Part shown: positions 62,603 through 64,000 of the stretch, piece after piece
Layout of the letters: every line of letters starts with the position of its first letter
Numbering within the stretch: position 1 is the first letter of the stretch
Assembly (NCBI GenBank): GCA_025698895.1
Contig: JAILWO010000005.1
Coordinates: 1-64,000 of the forward strand
Length of the DNA stretch: 64,000 nucleotides
From: Rhizobiaceae bacterium
Lineage (GTDB): Bacteria; Pseudomonadota; Alphaproteobacteria; Rhizobiales; Rhizobiaceae
Direction: 5' to 3'
The notes under the pieces: model-generated
Databases searched by the model: none
What the model saw: the letters and a program-made list of their open reading frames with translations, nothing else
Told to the model about the DNA's origin: nothing
Program-made: the position numbers and the translations under genes

Positions 62603-63526
62603 ATGACCAAAACACCGCGCAATCCCTCTTCCCGTCGGCCACAGGGCCGACTTATCGGCTATGCGCGCGTCTCCACGGACGAGCAGGCGACGGAAGCGCA
62701 GGAGATGGAACTGAGGTCGGCCGGATGCGATACAATCATCCAGGAGCATGGGTCCGGCGCCTCGCGGACCCGCCCTGCCCTCGCCCGGCTGGTCCGTGAG
62801 ATCGGCGCCGGCGACACCCTCGTTGTGGTTCGGCTCGACCGCCTAGCGCGCTCGGTGAGCCACTTGCTCAATGTCATCGAGGAGTTGACGTCCAAAGGCG
62901 CCTATTTCCGCTCGCTGAGCGATCCCATCGATACCACGACGCCGCAGGGCATGTTTTCGCTGCAGGTCCTTGGCGCCGTCGCCCAGCTGGAACGGGCTCT
63001 CAACTCGGAGCGGACGAAGGCAGGCGTCAAAGCTGCGAAGGCAAATGGCCGGCTACCAGGCAACCCAGGGGTTCGGGAACGTCGGCCGGAGATGCTGGCC
63101 AAGATGACGGCTGCTCAGAAAGCGGCCTACGGCGCGCGCATCCAGTCCACTGCCAATCAATGGCTTCCAGTCGTCCGGCGCATGCGACCAGACCACACCT
63201 GGGACGACATTTCGCGCGTCCTCAAGCAACGCGGCTTCGATTGGACCCCTGAGCGCTTGCGGCGCGCGGTAAGATGGATGGTCAGCGAAGGAATGGCCGA
63301 TAAGTCTCTCCTGAGAAAGTCGCCGCCTCGGCCGCCCGAGGACCGCCTGATGACGCTTGTAGCGGGTATCCATTCCTCCAACCCAGAGCTCACCTTGCGC
63401 GAAATCGCCAACCAGCTCGAGCGCCTTCATGAGCGCACACCGCGTGGCGGTACGAGATGGGCGCCCTCCTCCGTCAAAAACCTTCTCGACCGGGCAAAGC
63501 GAAGCGGCTTGCTCGAGGCAGCCTGA
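62603..63526 (+). CDS. serine recombinase (resolvase/invertase family)
   Basis: The 307-aa protein starts with the resolvase fold: GYARVSTDEQATEAQ with the catalytic Ser, then VVRLDRLARSVSHLLNVIEEL and LQVLGAVAQLERAL. The C-terminal ~130 residues form two helix-turn-helix-like segments (LTLREIANQLERLHERTP and SSVKNLLDRAKRSGLL). It is longer than standard resolvases (~190 aa). Confidence 0.92.
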   Translation: MTKTPRNPSSRRPQGRLIGYARVSTDEQATEAQEMELRSAGCDTIIQEHGSGASRTRPALARLVREIGAGDTLVVVRLDRLARSVSHLLNVIEELTSKGAYFRSLSDPIDTTTPQGMFSLQVLGAVAQLERALNSERTKAGVKAAKANGRLPGNPGVRERRPEMLAKMTAAQKAAYGARIQSTANQWLPVVRRMRPDHTWDDISRVLKQRGFDWTPERLRRAVRWMVSEGMADKSLLRKSPPRPPEDRLMTLVAGIHSSNPELTLREIANQLERLHERTPRGGTRWAPSSVKNLLDRAKRSGLLEAA

Positions 63527-63623
63527 GCGCGGAAGCTGGGAATAACGTGGGAGCGGCGGCGCTGTACAGATCGCAGGGCCGACTTTCGGCAGCACACGCC
63601 AAACAAATCCGGAGAGCGCTGCC

Positions 63624-63794
63624 ATGGAAACGATGACCGTCAACAGCCGGAAGGATTTCGCGCAATGGGCGATCGCGCGGGTCCAGGAGCGTCTGAAATT
63701 CTTGCAGCGATTTACCTCCGCCGCCCTGGACGGACCGGCTCGGGGCATAGCTTTTTCAGTTCGGACATCACCGACGCGACATCAACCGGACTGA
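63624..63794 (+). pseudogene. possible truncated 5' gene fragment
   Basis: A frame from ATG 63624 encodes METMTVNSRKDFAQWAIARV, then QERLKFLQRF, which has a gene-like start, but the part after ~63711 runs over the convergent PLD-like gene in another strand and looks non-coding. It may be the remnant of a gene cut by rearrangement, or a chance frame. No family is recognised. Confidence 0.3.
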
Positions 63795-64000
63795 GGTCCG
63801 TCATCGCGAAGAACTTGCGACCGAAGCCTCCGAACGAAGTTCCAATCGATTTGCCCTCCGACCTGTCTTTGATCACGAACCGGTCATGAAGGTCGCTCGA
63901 CATGTAGTGGCGCACCGAGCGGCCTTCCTTCAAGGCACGAAGCACGGCTGGACGAACGGTCCGTTGATAGCTGTTGGTATAAAGGTCGACCCGAATTGCC
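63712..64000 (-). CDS. PLD/HKD-like protein, 3' part (runs off the right edge)
   Basis: The visible C-terminal ~95 residues read RVDLYTNSYQRTVRP...SSDLHDRFVIKDRSEGKSIGTSFGGFGRKFF. H-D-R-F-V-I-x-D followed by G-T-S-F resembles the HKD-type active site with Arg in place of Lys, as in some defence-associated phosphodiesterase-like proteins. The start is outside the window. Confidence 0.5.
   Translation of the reverse strand, partial: AIRVDLYTNSYQRTVRPAVLRALKEGRSVRHYMSSDLHDRFVIKDRSEGKSIGTSFGGFGRKFFAMTDLSPVDVASVMSELKKLCPEPVRPGRRR

Noticed and set aside
1-64000. CRISPR arrays, rRNA and tRNA genes
   Set aside because: No regularly spaced repeats and no recognisable rRNA or tRNA sequence were seen by eye; a covariance search would be needed to exclude small RNAs.

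Overview
The window looks like an accessory (island- or plasmid-like) region of a high-GC alphaproteobacterium, most likely Hyphomicrobiales/Rhizobiales. Three things point there: an imuA-imuB-dnaE2 mutagenesis cassette behind a GTTC-N7-GTTC LexA box (the alphaproteobacterial SOS box form), the DUF1612 and DUF1403/ScpB protein families that are common on rhizobial replicons, and uniformly high GC codon use. No rRNA, tRNA or CRISPR array was recognised.

Layout. 0-2.8 kb: small hypothetical genes, an SRAP/YedK-type peptidase and a RES-domain protein. 2.8-9.6 kb: SOS lesion-bypass genes (dnaE2, imuB, imuA on the minus strand, dinB divergent). 9.6-13.2 kb: a PIN-type toxin pair, a stand-alone two-HKD phospholipase-D-like protein, and a small ribbon-helix-helix-like protein. 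13.2-16.7 kb: an AbiEi/AbiEii pair with an AlbA_2 (Schlafen-type) third gene, behind a perfect 16-bp inverted repeat. 16.9-28.4 kb: a five-gene DISARM-like operon (N6-adenine methylase, a 916-residue protein that may be DrmE-like, DrmA helicase, DrmB DUF1998, DrmC PLD), followed by a convergent PIN-domain gene. 29.7-32.6 kb: a bacterial ubiquitin-like conjugation operon (three-domain Ubl, E2-like, JAB peptidase, E1-like). 32.7-40.2 kb: a divergent operon with a Xre/RES toxin-antitoxin pair, a small zinc-ribbon-like protein and an AddB/AddA-like nuclease-helicase pair. 40.5-44.4 kb: DUF433 antitoxin, DUF5615 PIN-like toxin and a 956-residue nuclease-NTPase-SEC-C protein, joined by 4-nt overlaps. 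44.6-49.5 kb: a DUF1612 gene and a TniA-TniB-TniQ transposon. 49.5-59 kb: DUF4336, a copper/redox operon (multicopper oxidase, DUF411, cytochrome c, TlpA, SCO) and a MerR-controlled zinc/cadmium efflux block. 59.2-64 kb: ScpB, DUF1403, tyrosine integrase, serine recombinase, and a PLD-like gene cut by the window edge.

How it works together. About 9.6-44.4 kb is a dense defence island in which almost every large nuclease or helicase module sits next to, or in the same operon as, a toxin-antitoxin pair. The recombinases and the TniABQ element supply mobility, and the metal block is typical accessory cargo. The strongest candidates for under-described biology are the unusual DISARM gene combination, the three-domain Ubl operon whose control region is shared with the RES/Xre-AddAB-like operon, the three-gene DUF433-DUF5615-NTPase operon, and a 12-7-12 inverted repeat just upstream of the tyrosine integrase that has the architecture of a recombinase core site.
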